Below, piece by piece: positions 1-8,458 of a stretch of DNA of 33,040 nucleotides; position 1 is the first letter of the stretch, and every line of letters starts with the position of its first letter. The notes under the pieces are model-generated. The model was not told the origin of the DNA and ran no database searches. It was given only the letters and a program-made list of their open reading frames with translations. Made by a program: the position numbers and the translations under genes. Origin of the DNA: Phocaeicola intestinalis (GTDB taxonomy: Bacteria > Bacteroidota > Bacteroidia > Bacteroidales > Bacteroidaceae); contig NZ_JACSPP010000045.1 in the NCBI RefSeq assembly GCF_014837065.1, forward strand, positions 1 to 33,040, given 5' to 3'.

Positions 1-70
1 GCCCAAAGCACACACGAAAACGGATACATCAAGCCAAGAAAAACTTTTTGGAGAAATTCAAAACAGCTTC
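1..70 (-). mobile_element. MITE-like element, copy 1 (partial, cut by window start)
   Basis: These 70 bases are the exact reverse complement of the first 70 bases of the complete copy at 19521-19712. The copy ends at base 70 with the terminal inverted repeat AATTCAAAACAGCTTC and is followed by TAA, matching the TTA/TAA seen beside the other copies. The rest lies outside the window. It ends only 8 bases from the stop codon of the acetyltransferase gene. Confidence 0.85.
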
Positions 71-77
71 TAAAATC

Positions 78-545
78 TCAAGATGAGGGAAAATCCAGAT
101 TTTTCTGGAAATACAGCATGTCTGTAAGTACTTTTCCGTCTTCTATGATGGGATGGTCATAGTGGAGCGTGAAGAAGTCCGGTACCGTGTGCGAATAGGT
201 GAAACCACAGCTTTTGTAAAACGAGACCGTTTGTATGCTGTTTCCGGTTCCTACCATCATTGTTGTAAACTGCTTGCTGTAGAGCCGGCACAGATAGCTT
301 ATCATTTCCCGTCCGTAACCATGCCGTTGGAAAGAGGGTGCAATAGCCAGGTTTTTCAGTTCGCATACCTTGTTTCCTTCGTCCGTTACAACGGCAATGC
401 CTATGGTATCTGTTCCGTGGTGCATGACATGCATTGTACCTCTTTCCAGGTAGCGGTCAATCATCGATTCTTGTTCGTCTGCCAGCAGCAGAAGTTCGAG
501 GTATTCTTTCTTGTCGGTTTTTATTTCTGTTATTTCCATATTCAT
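78..545 (-). CDS. GNAT family N-acetyltransferase
   Basis: This 155-residue protein is a single GNAT acetyltransferase domain, normal in length for the family. Motif A, which binds the acetyl-CoA pyrophosphate, is visible as ELKNLAIAPSFQRHGYGREM (about residues 62-81), with the usual R/Q-x-x-G-x-G core. The segment SVSFYKSCGF-like near residue 108 (VSFYKSCGFTYSH) is the usual motif B region with its Tyr and Gly-Phe. The substrate cannot be told from the sequence; small molecules or protein N-termini are both possible. The gene is alone, read toward the window edge, and has a -7 box about 40 bases upstream. Start choice is between codons 1 and 3 (MNMEI), which matters little. A MITE-like element begins just past the stop codon, but the C-terminus looks complete. 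Confidence 0.85.
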   Translation of the reverse strand: MNMEITEIKTDKKEYLELLLLADEQESMIDRYLERGTMHVMHHGTDTIGIAVVTDEGNKVCELKNLAIAPSFQRHGYGREMISYLCRLYSKQFTTMMVGTGNSIQTVSFYKSCGFTYSHTVPDFFTLHYDHPIIEDGKVLTDMLYFQKNLDFPSS

Positions 546-587
546 TGCATTTGTCTACAAGGATGTCGGTTGTATGTCCGTCTTCGA

Positions 588-595
588 CAAATATA
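588..595 (-). promoter_or_regulatory. -7 promoter box for the GNAT gene
   Basis: On the minus strand this reads TATATTTG, a full match to the Bacteroides -7 consensus TAnnTTTG. It lies 43 bases before the start codon at 545. I see no good -33 TTTG at the expected 19-21 bp spacing, so this is only a half promoter by eye. Confidence 0.4.
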
Positions 596-680
596 GTCAA
601 TCCGAAATAAAAAGCGAATATTTGCATACATTATTTTTCGCAAATCAATATTGTTTCGCTATAAAAGATTGAATTATGCC

Positions 681-871
681 AATCAGGAGTTAAAAGGGAG
701 TTATAGGTAGTTATCGCCCGCCGGTGCGGGCTGGGAGTAAGATGCCCATACCTTTTTGCGCCGCTTCTGTAGAGACGATGTGCAGAGACGATGTGCAGAG
801 ACGATGTGCACATCGTCTCTACTACGTGGCATATACAAAATGCACAAAATAAATACCGCTAACTCCTGATT
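681..871. repeat. 191 bp inverted-repeat-bounded intergenic element with palindromes inside
   Basis: The stretch 546-968 holds no gene. Within it a perfect 12 bp inverted repeat, AATCAGGAGTTA at 681-692 and TAACTCCTGATT at 860-871, encloses two internal structures. One is a GC-rich hairpin, GCCCGC / GCGGGC at 716-731 with a CGGT loop. The other is the tandem palindrome array at 769-822. The design, short inverted ends around hairpins without an ORF, is like a REP or MITE-type dispersed element. I infer that it occurs elsewhere in the genome but cannot show it here. Confidence 0.5.
769..822. repeat. Three 13 bp tandem repeats ending in a perfect palindrome
   Basis: The unit AGAGACGATGTGC occurs at 771-783, 784-796 and 797-809. 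The last copy runs into its own reverse complement so that 797-820 is a perfect 24 bp palindrome centred on TGCA. The flanking GT and AC at 769-770 and 821-822 pair with the first unit. It looks like a palindromic repeat (GTAGAGACG...CGTCTCTAC) that has gained two extra left arms by slippage. Confidence 0.8.
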
Positions 872-904
872 CGCATGAATTCCGCAAATGGCCCATGTAG
901 GGGT

Positions 905-951
905 AAAATAAAAAAAGCCGGAAACATCTAATCGTGTGATGTTTCCGGCTT
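905..951 (-). terminator. Intrinsic terminator of the hsp20 gene
   Basis: A perfect 14 bp stem (915-928 with 938-951, arms AAGCCGGAAACATC and GATGTTTCCGGCTT, 9-base loop) lies 18 bases past the hsp20 stop codon. On the minus strand it is followed by a T-rich run (TTTTTTATTTTA), as expected for Rho-independent termination of the small heat-shock gene. Confidence 0.85.
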
Positions 952-968
952 CCGCCTACTGGTTACTA

Positions 969-1406
969 TTAATGAATTTCAATCACTTTGTTGATTTTGG
1001 CTTTTTCTTCAGGCGTGCGTTTCGGCAACTCGATGGTCAATACACCGTTGTTGACGTTGGCGTTGATTTTATCCTTTTCCACATCGTCCGGAAGAACCAA
1101 TGCCTGCTGGAATTTCGTGTAAGAAAACTCACGGCGCAAGTACTTCTTGTTTTCCTTGTCCTCTTCCTTGTTTTCGGTTTTCTTTTCCATCGAGATGACC
1201 AATTCGTTGTCTTCACTCAAGTGGATGTTGAAATCCTCTTTCGTCATACCCGGAGCCGCAACTTCAACCTTATAATCTTTGTCACTTTCTATCACATTGA
1301 TAGCAGGTGCCGTTGCGTTGGCCTTTACCATCCAATCGTTATCGAAAAAGTCATTGAAAATGCTCGGTAACCATTCTTGATTGTAATTTCTTCTGCTCGG
1401 TGTCAT
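969..1406 (-). CDS. Hsp20 family small heat-shock protein
   Basis: This 145-residue protein has the layout of bacterial small heat-shock proteins (usual length 140-160): a short N-terminal arm, an alpha-crystallin domain from about residue 35 to 135, and a short tail. The arm has the typical Bacteroides WLPSIFNDFFDNDW segment. The domain shows KVEVAAPGMTKEDFNIHL early and NGVLTIELPKRTPEE at its end; the latter is the A-x-x-x-x-G-V-L/T signature. The tail NKVIEIH carries an I/V-x-I motif (VIEI) that docks into the neighbouring subunit. These proteins hold unfolding clients in a refoldable state without ATP. A clear Shine-Dalgarno-like AGGAGA lies about 10 bases before the ATG. The gene stands alone, has its own terminator, and I see no recognisable heat-shock operator upstream. 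Confidence 0.95.
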   Translation of the reverse strand: MTPSRRNYNQEWLPSIFNDFFDNDWMVKANATAPAINVIESDKDYKVEVAAPGMTKEDFNIHLSEDNELVISMEKKTENKEEDKENKKYLRREFSYTKFQQALVLPDDVEKDKINANVNNGVLTIELPKRTPEEKAKINKVIEIH

Positions 1407-1712
1407 AATCTTAATCTCCTATTTTTAAGTTCTTTGTTTATCAATTGTTCTTTTGAACTCCCTCTGCCTTTCGGCTTCCGAAGTTCACTTATAGATATGC
1501 AAACTCTGTGCCTTCGGACGGCACGGCTTTGCCTTTTAAACTTACGAAATCTATTTTAAGCAAAAAGCCTTTGCTTTTAAACTTTTGGAGAGCCGGAAGG
1601 AAGAAGTTTGTCATAAGGGATTGCCTATTTGGCAGGAAAGAAGAAAAAAAGTCAGTCGGACTTGATAGAGTGCCGGTTTTATGCTATATTTATCGGCATA
1701 AAGAGAGATGCC
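1407..1712. other. Divergent intergenic region between hsp20 and the MEMO fusion gene
   Basis: About 300 bases lie between the start codons of two divergent genes. I find no ORF that looks real, no RNA gene, and no full Bacteroides promoter for hsp20. A small hairpin (GTGCC / GGCAC around 1509-1525) is the only folded element, and a candidate promoter for the rightward gene lies at 1662-1692. The open frame that runs in from 1629 is upstream extension, not coding. Confidence 0.5.
1662..1692 (+). promoter_or_regulatory. Candidate promoter for the AmmeMemoRadiSam pair
   Basis: TTG at 1662-1664 and TATATTTA at 1685-1692 are separated by 20 bp, close to the Bacteroides pattern TTG-N19/20-TAnnTTTG with one mismatch in the -7 box. 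Transcription would begin near 1699, which puts the long upstream frame outside the message and favours the ATG at 1713. Confidence 0.35.
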
Positions 1713-3203
1713 ATGCATACGAAAGGAAAGTTTGTTTTAATCCTATTGATTATGATACATAGTATTGGAAACGCCTGTTCTTCGGGTGAAAAGCGTGTCC
1801 GTATGCCGGCGGTTGCCGGTGCTTTTTATCCGGCAAAGGCGGATACGTTGAGAAAGATGATAGCATCGTTCATGTCCGATGCTTCTTCGGTAGAGCCGGA
1901 TAAGGAAGTGCAAGCGGTGATTGTTCCGCATGCCGGTTATGTTTATTCGGGTGCGATTGCATCCAAAGCCATAAAGGCAATCCCTGCGGATGCTGCCTAT
2001 AAGCGGATATTCTTGCTCGGTCCCAGCCATCGGGCTGCATTCGATGGCGCTTCGGTGAACGGTGCTTTCGGTAGTTATGCCACACCGTTGGGTGAAGTGC
2101 AAGTAGACAAGGAGGCATGCGATGCATTGCTGCGTGCCGATACAGTCTTTACCTATGTGCCTGAGGCGCACGCCCGTGAACATTGTCTGGAAGTTCAATT
2201 GCCCCTCTTGCAAGTACATTTGCGCGATGTCCCTCCCATCGTACCGATTATCATAGGTACGCAAGACTTGGCAAAGTTAAGAAGAATCGCTCAGGCATTG
2301 CAGCCTTATTTTACTTCGGATAATCTGTTCGTTATCAGTAGTGACTTCTCGCATTATCCTTCGTACGAGGATGCCAACCGGGTAGATAAAGCCACGGGAG
2401 AAGCGATTGAGAGCGGTTCGCTCCGGAAGTTTCTGGATGCGTTGGAGATGAATGCCCGCGAGGGTGTGCCCCAATTGTTGACCGGTGCGTGCGGGCAAAG
2501 TCCTATCGCTGTACTCCTTTTATTAATGGAGGGGCGCAAGGATTTGCAAGTCCGCCATTTGGCTTATTGCAATTCGGGCGATGCCGTTTATGGAGATAAA
2601 GACAGGGTGGTAGGCTATCATGCTTTTTCGATAGTGAAGAAAGCGGAAGCGGATGCATTCTCTTTGACCGGGGAAGAGCGGGCGCAACTCTTGCAAATCG
2701 CCCGTAAAAGCATTGACTATGCACTTGCCCGACGGACGGATTTGCCCTACGATTCTACGAAGATGAGTCCTGCGTTGCAACAACATTGCGGTGCGTTCGT
2801 GACCCTTCATAAAGGAGGAAAGTTGCGGGGATGTATCGGGAATCTGGTAGGGTATAAACCGTTGTATCAGACAGTTTCTTCGATGGCACGTGCCGCCGCA
2901 TTCGAAGACCCGCGCTTCTATCCCGTAGAAGAAAGCGAGATGAAAGACATTGATATCGAGATTTCGGTGCTTTCCCCTTTGCGGAAGATTCAATCCATCG
3001 ATGAGTTCCAGTTGGGGCGGCATGGCATCTATATCATAAAAGGAGAGCATCGGGGGACGTTCCTTCCTCAGGTGGCAGGGGAAACGGGATGGACGAAAGA
3101 AGAATTCTTGGGGCATTGCGCACGCGATAAGGCAGGTCTGGCCTGGAACGGATGGAGGGATGCGGAACTCTATGTGTACGAGGCGATTGTATTCGGCGAA
3201 TAA
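1713..3203 (+). CDS. amrB: MEMO1-AMMECR1 fusion protein (AmmeMemoRadiSam system proteins B and A), with signal-like N-terminus
   Basis: The 496-residue protein joins a MEMO-like domain (about residues 30-310) to an AMMECR1 domain (about 320-496). The MEMO half keeps the metal-site residues of the family: His in VPHAGYVYSG (H73), His in LGPSHR (H106), His in SSDFSHYP (H214) and Cys in LTGACGQSP (C260). The AMMECR1 half has the signature LRGCIGN (371-377). The biochemical role of this system is not established; MEMO proteins bind iron or copper through these residues. I chose the ATG at 1713, not the longer frame from 1629, because a candidate promoter lies between them. The protein then starts MHTKGKFVLILLIMIHSIG followed by NACSS, which looks like a signal peptide with a loose lipobox (Cys22). 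That is odd for a family usually taken as cytosolic. The radical SAM partner follows 22 bases downstream. Confidence 0.85.
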   Translation: MHTKGKFVLILLIMIHSIGNACSSGEKRVRMPAVAGAFYPAKADTLRKMIASFMSDASSVEPDKEVQAVIVPHAGYVYSGAIASKAIKAIPADAAYKRIFLLGPSHRAAFDGASVNGAFGSYATPLGEVQVDKEACDALLRADTVFTYVPEAHAREHCLEVQLPLLQVHLRDVPPIVPIIIGTQDLAKLRRIAQALQPYFTSDNLFVISSDFSHYPSYEDANRVDKATGEAIESGSLRKFLDALEMNAREGVPQLLTGACGQSPIAVLLLLMEGRKDLQVRHLAYCNSGDAVYGDKDRVVGYHAFSIVKKAEADAFSLTGEERAQLLQIARKSIDYALARRTDLPYDSTKMSPALQQHCGAFVTLHKGGKLRGCIGNLVGYKPLYQTVSSMARAAAFEDPRFYPVEESEMKDIDIEISVLSPLRKIQSIDEFQLGRHGIYIIKGEHRGTFLPQVAGETGWTKEEFLGHCARDKAGLAWNGWRDAELYVYEAIVFGE

Positions 3204-3225
3204 AAAGGGAAATAAAACGAAACGG

Positions 3226-4230
3226 ATGAAAGAAGCGGCTTATTATATTTCGAATCCCGACGGGACGGTGGTATGTGTACTCTGCCCGCACCGATGCAAG
3301 ATAGATGAAGCTAAGTGCGGGAGGTGCCGGAGCCGTATGAATCGGGGAGGGCACCTATATTCGTTGGCATACGCACGTATATGCGCTATGCACGCCGACC
3401 CGATGGAAAAGAAACCCTTGTTTCATTTCTTGCCGGGAGCGACTTGTTTCTCTATCGCTTCGGCGGGGTGTAACCTTTCGTGCCTGAATTGCCAGAACTG
3501 GTCTGTATCGCAGGTTTCTCCGATGGAAATCCCTTCTCAGACCTTGCTTCCCGAAGATTGTGTACGCCTGGCTAAGAAGTATGGATGCAGGGCGGTGGCA
3601 TATACCTATACCGAGCCACTTACGTATCTGGAATATGTGCGCGATTGTGCTTCGGCTTGCCAAGAGGTCGGACTGAAGAACGTGCTGGTAACGGCTGGCT
3701 ATGTGAATGAAGCGCCTTTACGCGACCTTCTGCCTTTTATCGATGCCGTAAACATCGATTTGAAATCATTTTCAGACGAGGTTTACCGGAAGGTAAGCCG
3801 TGTCCGGCTCCAGCCGATATTGGACACCTTATTGGCAATGCGTGATGCCGGCGTGTGGATAGAGATAACACACCTGCTTATCCCCACTGTCAATGATAAC
3901 GAACAGGATTTCCGTGCGATGTGCTGCTGGCTGGTGACGAACGGCTTTGCGGACTCTCCTTTGCACATCAGCCGCTTTTTCCCTCGTTATCGTTTGCAGC
4001 AGCTTGAGCCTACTCCGTTGGAAACGTTGCTTGCTGCAAAGCAGATAGCAGAAGAGGAGGGGCTGCGTTTTGTCTATATCGGTAATACTTCTTTGCCAGA
4101 TGTGGGGAATACTTATTGTCCGAGATGTGGCAAACGGCTTGTGAGACGTGAAGGGTATTGTGTCTCACAAGCAGGTTTTGTCGGCGTATGCCTGTTTTGC
4201 GGAACCAGTATTCCGGGGCAGTGGACTTGA
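3226..4230 (+). CDS. amrS: AmmeMemoRadiSam system radical SAM enzyme
   Basis: The 334-residue protein is a radical SAM enzyme of the pyruvate-formate-lyase-activase type. The [4Fe-4S] and SAM-binding motif CxxxCxxC is seen as CNLSCLNC (Cys 82, 86, 89). There is an N-terminal Cys cluster (CVLCPHRC then CGRC) and a C-terminal pair of CxxC knuckles (CPRCGK and CLFCG), probably binding zinc or further iron-sulfur clusters. Enzymes of this family sit beside MEMO and AMMECR1 genes in many bacteria and archaea; the reaction is unknown to me. The start at 3226 is chosen because it lies 22 bases past the previous stop and begins MKEAAYYISNPDG like its relatives. The upstream extension to 3160 would overlap the fusion gene. 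The two genes almost certainly form one operon. The gene converges on the HTCS gene with a 45-base gap. Confidence 0.9.
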   Translation: MKEAAYYISNPDGTVVCVLCPHRCKIDEAKCGRCRSRMNRGGHLYSLAYARICAMHADPMEKKPLFHFLPGATCFSIASAGCNLSCLNCQNWSVSQVSPMEIPSQTLLPEDCVRLAKKYGCRAVAYTYTEPLTYLEYVRDCASACQEVGLKNVLVTAGYVNEAPLRDLLPFIDAVNIDLKSFSDEVYRKVSRVRLQPILDTLLAMRDAGVWIEITHLLIPTVNDNEQDFRAMCCWLVTNGFADSPLHISRFFPRYRLQQLEPTPLETLLAAKQIAEEEGLRFVYIGNTSLPDVGNTYCPRCGKRLVRREGYCVSQAGFVGVCLFCGTSIPGQWT

Positions 4231-4275
4231 GGGAGCAGTTCATGAGCGTTATCTTTACGATCTGCAGCGTGTACG

Positions 4276-7200
4276 TCATTCGTTTTGTCCGCTTTTTACT
4301 TTTTTCAAGTATTCGGAAGGCAGCATTCCATATTCTTCCTTGAAGCACTGGCGGAAGTAAACGGTACTGTTGATGCCTACTTTAAAGGCTATTTCTGAAA
4401 TGCTGTATTTCCCTTCAAGCAGCAGTTTTTCAGCAAGCTGCATCTTTATTTTCCGGATAAATTCATTGGTAGACATTCCGGTTAATGCTTTTACTTTGCG
4501 ATATAGTGTAGAGTTGCTCATGCAGAGGTGACTGGATAGAAAACTGATATCGATTGTTTCTGTCGATGAGAGGTTTTCGGTAATTACATGAGTCAGATTG
4601 TCGAGAAATTCTTTGTCGAGCTTATTCAATGAATCAGTCAGGATGCTATGTTTCTCTTCGATGTCTTTTTCTGGGGAAATCGGACTTGAAGCTGTGATAT
4701 AGCGTTCAGACAATCGTCTGCGCTGAGCCAATAGGTTATTGATACGGCTATGAAGCAGGCTGGCACTGAATGGTTTGGTTAAGTATGAATCGGCCCCCGA
4801 CTGATAACCCTCCTCTTTGTCTGCAAGCGTGTCTTTAGCCGTAAGCAGGATGATGGGGATGTGGCTGGTACGTATATCCTTTTTCAGCACTTTACATAAT
4901 GCGGTTCCGTCCATGACGGGCATCATGATGTCGCTTACAATAATGTCGGGAATATATTCTATAGCTGCTTCTACACCTTCTTTTCCGTTGGTGGCTGTTT
5001 TTACCTCGTAAAGGTCGGTAAACGAATCGACCATGTAGTCGAGGATATCTTTGTTGTCTTCTACGATTAGGATGACGGGGCGCATGCTGTCTGCTGTTTC
5101 TTGCGATTCTTGGACAGGCAAAGCTTGGGGAGCTGCAGTTTCTTTCTCTTCTGTGGTAAGGTCGCGGTGAAGTGCCGAAGGATAATTGTTGGTTGCCACA
5201 ATCCGTACGACAAAGGTGGTTCCTTCATTGAGCTTGCTATGGGCTTCGATGCTTCCTTCATGCAAAGCAACGAGATTTTTCACTAATGCCAGTCCGATGC
5301 CCGTCCCAGAAGCTTGATGTATGCTTCCCTCCTGGTAATAGCGGTCGAAAATGTGTTGCAACGCTTCGGGGCTTATGCCGTATCCGGTGTCTTGTACACT
5401 CAGTTCCAGATAGCGTACGTTTTGTTTGTCCGTCCAGTGCGCACTTATTGTGATTTGTCCTTTTTCGGTATATTTCAGCGCGTTGCTGATAAGGTTGTCA
5501 AGGATAATGGTCATGGCTTCTTTGTCGAAATACAGAATCATTTCTTCGGCATCGGTATGGATTTGTATCTTTATTTGTGAATTTTTGTTCAGTTCTTTGT
5601 ATTTGAGTCCTATTTCGTACACCAGTGCGGCAATGTTTTCGCGGCATACACACAGTTTTTTATTTTGTGTTTCAGTCTTGCGGAATTCCAGTATTTGGTT
5701 GACTAACTCCAGTAGTCTGATAGCACTTTGATGGATGACAGCGATGCGGTGTCTGTCCTTACGGGTCAGTGTATGGCTTCCCATCATGTCTTCCAGCGGA
5801 CCGATAATAAGCGTAAGCGGTGTACGCAATTCATGCGTAATATTGGTGAAAAAGCGCAGCCTTTCATCATTGAGATGCTGTTCCTGCTCATGATTCCATT
5901 TTTCCGATTCATACAGGTATTCCAGATTAAGGCGCCGCTTGTAAGTTTTCAAAAGGATAAAGGACAGGATAAGTCCGATTACGACATATACCAGTTTGGC
6001 TATCCACGACAACCAGAAAGGCGGTTCGATGTCGATGGATAAAGTCGTTATCATATCCGACCATTTTTGGTTACGGATACGGGTTTTGACCATCAGTTCA
6101 TACTTGCCGTAAGGAACGTCCCTGAATGTAATGTTGTTCATGTCGGATATATACCATGAATCGCTGAGCCCTTTTAGCATATAAGCATATTCAACTTGTC
6201 CCTCCAGTGCGTAGTTTGGTACACTGAAAGCAATTTTAAAGCTGTTTTGTTTATGTTCCAGTTTGATGTGGTCACGATTGGTAAGAGGATAGGTTTGCCC
6301 TTTGCTTTCGGTTAAAGGGAACGGGGTCAGAATCGTTATTTTCATGAAAAGGGCTTTGGGGGCTTCTTTGGGAGATAACACTTGTTCGGGAGCGAAATAA
6401 CAAAGTCCGTTGGTAGAGCCAAAATACAGGTTTCCTTTGTTGTCTTTGCATACACTTCCGGTAGTGAAACTGGCAAGGGGAATATTGTCTTTGTGATTGT
6501 AGTTATAGAATTGTTTTTCTTCCTGTTTGAAACAGGAGATGCCTTTATTGGTGCTGAACCAGATGTTGCCGGCATGGTCTTCGGTTATGGCTCGGATGTG
6601 GGTGTTGTCAAGTCCTTCGGTGCGTTGGTATTCTTGATAATCCAGGCTTTTCGGGGGAAAACATACCAGGCCGTCACCTGTGGCAATCCATACGTTACGT
6701 CGGGTGTCTTCATATATGTCGTTGACGGTATTGGATGGAAAGCCTGCGTATGTATCGAAAGTGTGTATCAGTTTTAAGTCTTGTGAATAAAGGAAGAGAC
6801 CTCCTCCAAAAGTTCCTACCCAAATACGTCCTTGGGTATCTTTGATGACATCTCTTACTAAATTTTCGGGGATGTCTATGTGCTTGACAATCTTTTTGGA
6901 AGTCCGGTCTATCTGATATATTCCGTTACTGCTGCTTATCCACATCAGTCCGTTTCTGTCTTCGAAAAAGGAACGTACATCTGTTGTGCTCAGTTCTTGT
7001 GGAAACAGTTGGCGGAATGACTGTTTCTGGTTATCGAAATACATGATGCCTTTGCGGAAAAGTCCGAACCACAGATTGCCTTCCGAATCACAAAGAGCTG
7101 TCTGTATGGAATTTCCACTAAGATTTCCATTGTGAACCGTATAAGTGGCGGTACGTCGTCCATTCTCCAGTACGTTGATTCCTCCTCCGTCGGTTCCTAT

Positions 7201-8352
7201 CCATAACCGATTGTGTTGGTCTATACATACGGCACTGGCTATGCGGGCATTCAGGTTGCTTCCAGGCATGTCTTGCGAATAGCAATAAGTATTGAATAAT
7301 GTAGCGTCATTGTTGAGGAAGTTGACACCTCCGCCCCAAAGTCCTACCCAAATGTTGTTATTAGAGTCCTGAAAGATACTGCGTACGCTTGAATTGCTGA
7401 GACTGTATTCATCGTCTCCTTCACGGATGTGGCGGTAGTTGAGGTCTTCTGCCGATGAAAAGAAGCGTTGTGATAAGTCAATGATGGCTATACCTCCAAA
7501 TTCGGTAGCTATCCATAGTTGTTTGTCGTTCAGTTGGCAGATATCAAAGATATTGTATGAAAGCAGGCTGCCTGACGTACCGAAATTCAAAAAATTTTTT
7601 TCTTCGGGATTAAACAGTGCCAATCCTTTATCTGTGCCTACCCAGATATCTCCGCTTTGGTCTTGATAAATACATTTCACTTCGTTGCCGGGCAGGGAGG
7701 TAGGATCGTTTTCATCATGTCTGAAATTTTCCACCTGTTTGGTCTTGAGTGAGAGGATACTCATACCTTCATATCTGTGTCCGATATATAAATTGCCTTT
7801 GCCGTCTTCTGTAGCAGTCCAAATATGGTTACCTGGCAATTGGGGTACAGTTGTCCGATTGTAATGAGTAAATGTGCCTGTTTTTTTGTCCAAATAATCA
7901 ATGCCTTTCCAGTAAGTGGTTATCCATAAGTTTCCGTCTTTTGCCGGATAGATGCCTGTCACGTCATCGGTAGCAAGGCTGTTCGGGTTGTTGCTATCGT
8001 GCCGGTAAATGGTAAACGTATCATTCTTGTAATCGAATGCATTCAAGCCTGCCCGTTGGGTGCCTATCCACAGTATGTTTTCTTCCGGATCGTCTAACAG
8101 ACAGTTCAGTTCATTTCCTGTTATCCCTTGTTCGTTGTTTTCTGTCTTGTAATATGTAGTGAAAGTGGTTCCTTCCAGTTTATTCAACCCTTCTTCCGTA
8201 GCAAACCAAAGATAACCATTCTTGTCTTCCGCAATATCGATGACAAAATTGTTGGACAATCCTTTTTCCATTCCCAGACGTTTGATGGTGTAGGTTTGCG
8301 ACCAACAATTGAAAGCGTTCAGCAAACAGATGATAAATAGGAAATGTTTCAT
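4276..8352 (-). CDS. Hybrid two-component system sensor-regulator (HTCS) of the PUL
   Basis: This 1358-residue protein carries a complete two-component pathway in one chain. A signal peptide (MKHFLFIICLLNAFNCWSQ) leads to a periplasmic sensor made of beta-propeller repeats (about 25-660; many LW(I/V)GT-type blades such as LWIGTDGG and IWVGTFGGG). A Y_Y_Y domain follows (about 690-775), then one membrane helix (about 788-806). The cytoplasmic part has a HisKA domain with HELRTPLTL (His840), an HATPase domain (DNLISNALKY, DTGYGIS, GTGIGLALVK), a receiver with DIMMP (Asp1141) and TKPF, and a C-terminal AraC-type DNA-binding domain (about 1265-1350). All key residues are present. HTCS proteins bind a breakdown product of the target glycan and activate the adjacent susCD operon. 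It is the last gene of the PUL, 106 bases past GH2. The start at 8352 is preferred over an in-frame ATG 27 bases upstream because the signal peptide begins there. Confidence 0.95.
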   Translation of the reverse strand: MKHFLFIICLLNAFNCWSQTYTIKRLGMEKGLSNNFVIDIAEDKNGYLWFATEEGLNKLEGTTFTTYYKTENNEQGITGNELNCLLDDPEENILWIGTQRAGLNAFDYKNDTFTIYRHDSNNPNSLATDDVTGIYPAKDGNLWITTYWKGIDYLDKKTGTFTHYNRTTVPQLPGNHIWTATEDGKGNLYIGHRYEGMSILSLKTKQVENFRHDENDPTSLPGNEVKCIYQDQSGDIWVGTDKGLALFNPEEKNFLNFGTSGSLLSYNIFDICQLNDKQLWIATEFGGIAIIDLSQRFFSSAEDLNYRHIREGDDEYSLSNSSVRSIFQDSNNNIWVGLWGGGVNFLNNDATLFNTYCYSQDMPGSNLNARIASAVCIDQHNRLWIGTDGGGINVLENGRRTATYTVHNGNLSGNSIQTALCDSEGNLWFGLFRKGIMYFDNQKQSFRQLFPQELSTTDVRSFFEDRNGLMWISSSNGIYQIDRTSKKIVKHIDIPENLVRDVIKDTQGRIWVGTFGGGLFLYSQDLKLIHTFDTYAGFPSNTVNDIYEDTRRNVWIATGDGLVCFPPKSLDYQEYQRTEGLDNTHIRAITEDHAGNIWFSTNKGISCFKQEEKQFYNYNHKDNIPLASFTTGSVCKDNKGNLYFGSTNGLCYFAPEQVLSPKEAPKALFMKITILTPFPLTESKGQTYPLTNRDHIKLEHKQNSFKIAFSVPNYALEGQVEYAYMLKGLSDSWYISDMNNITFRDVPYGKYELMVKTRIRNQKWSDMITTLSIDIEPPFWLSWIAKLVYVVIGLILSFILLKTYKRRLNLEYLYESEKWNHEQEQHLNDERLRFFTNITHELRTPLTLIIGPLEDMMGSHTLTRKDRHRIAVIHQSAIRLLELVNQILEFRKTETQNKKLCVCRENIAALVYEIGLKYKELNKNSQIKIQIHTDAEEMILYFDKEAMTIILDNLISNALKYTEKGQITISAHWTDKQNVRYLELSVQDTGYGISPEALQHIFDRYYQEGSIHQASGTGIGLALVKNLVALHEGSIEAHSKLNEGTTFVVRIVATNNYPSALHRDLTTEEKETAAPQALPVQESQETADSMRPVILIVEDNKDILDYMVDSFTDLYEVKTATNGKEGVEAAIEYIPDIIVSDIMMPVMDGTALCKVLKKDIRTSHIPIILLTAKDTLADKEEGYQSGADSYLTKPFSASLLHSRINNLLAQRRRLSERYITASSPISPEKDIEEKHSILTDSLNKLDKEFLDNLTHVITENLSSTETIDISFLSSHLCMSNSTLYRKVKALTGMSTNEFIRKIKMQLAEKLLLEGKYSISEIAFKVGINSTVYFRQCFKEEYGMLPSEYLKKVKSGQNE

Positions 8353-8364
8353 GTGGTTATATGT

Positions 8365-8457
8365 TTTTTCAGTTGGCAAAGTTTATAAGTTGACAAGGCC
8401 TTTGAATAGATAAAGCGGATGTTTCTTTACTCTTCAAAAACCCTGTCAACTGAAAAA
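8365..8457 (-). promoter_or_regulatory. Inverted repeats between GH2 and HTCS (terminator or attenuator)
   Basis: Two overlapping pairings are possible. An 11 bp perfect outer pair joins TTTTTCAGTTG at 8365-8375 with CAACTGAAAAA at 8447-8457. A second pair, AGTTGACAAGG at 8388-8398 with CCCTGTCAACT at 8441-8451, has one mismatch and competes for the same right arm. The right arm begins immediately next to the GH2 stop codon. I see no promoter box for HTCS here, so the structure may tune read-through from GH2 into the regulator. Confidence 0.5.
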
Positions 8458-8458
8458 G

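Noticed and set aside
1629..1712. Longer N-terminus of the MEMO fusion beginning at 1629
   Set aside because: It would place a Lys-rich non-conserved stretch ahead of a signal peptide and start upstream of the likely transcription start near 1699.
2523..3116. A 197-codon antisense frame opposite the MEMO-AMMECR1 gene
   Set aside because: It lies wholly inside a well-supported gene on the other strand and shows no family motif.
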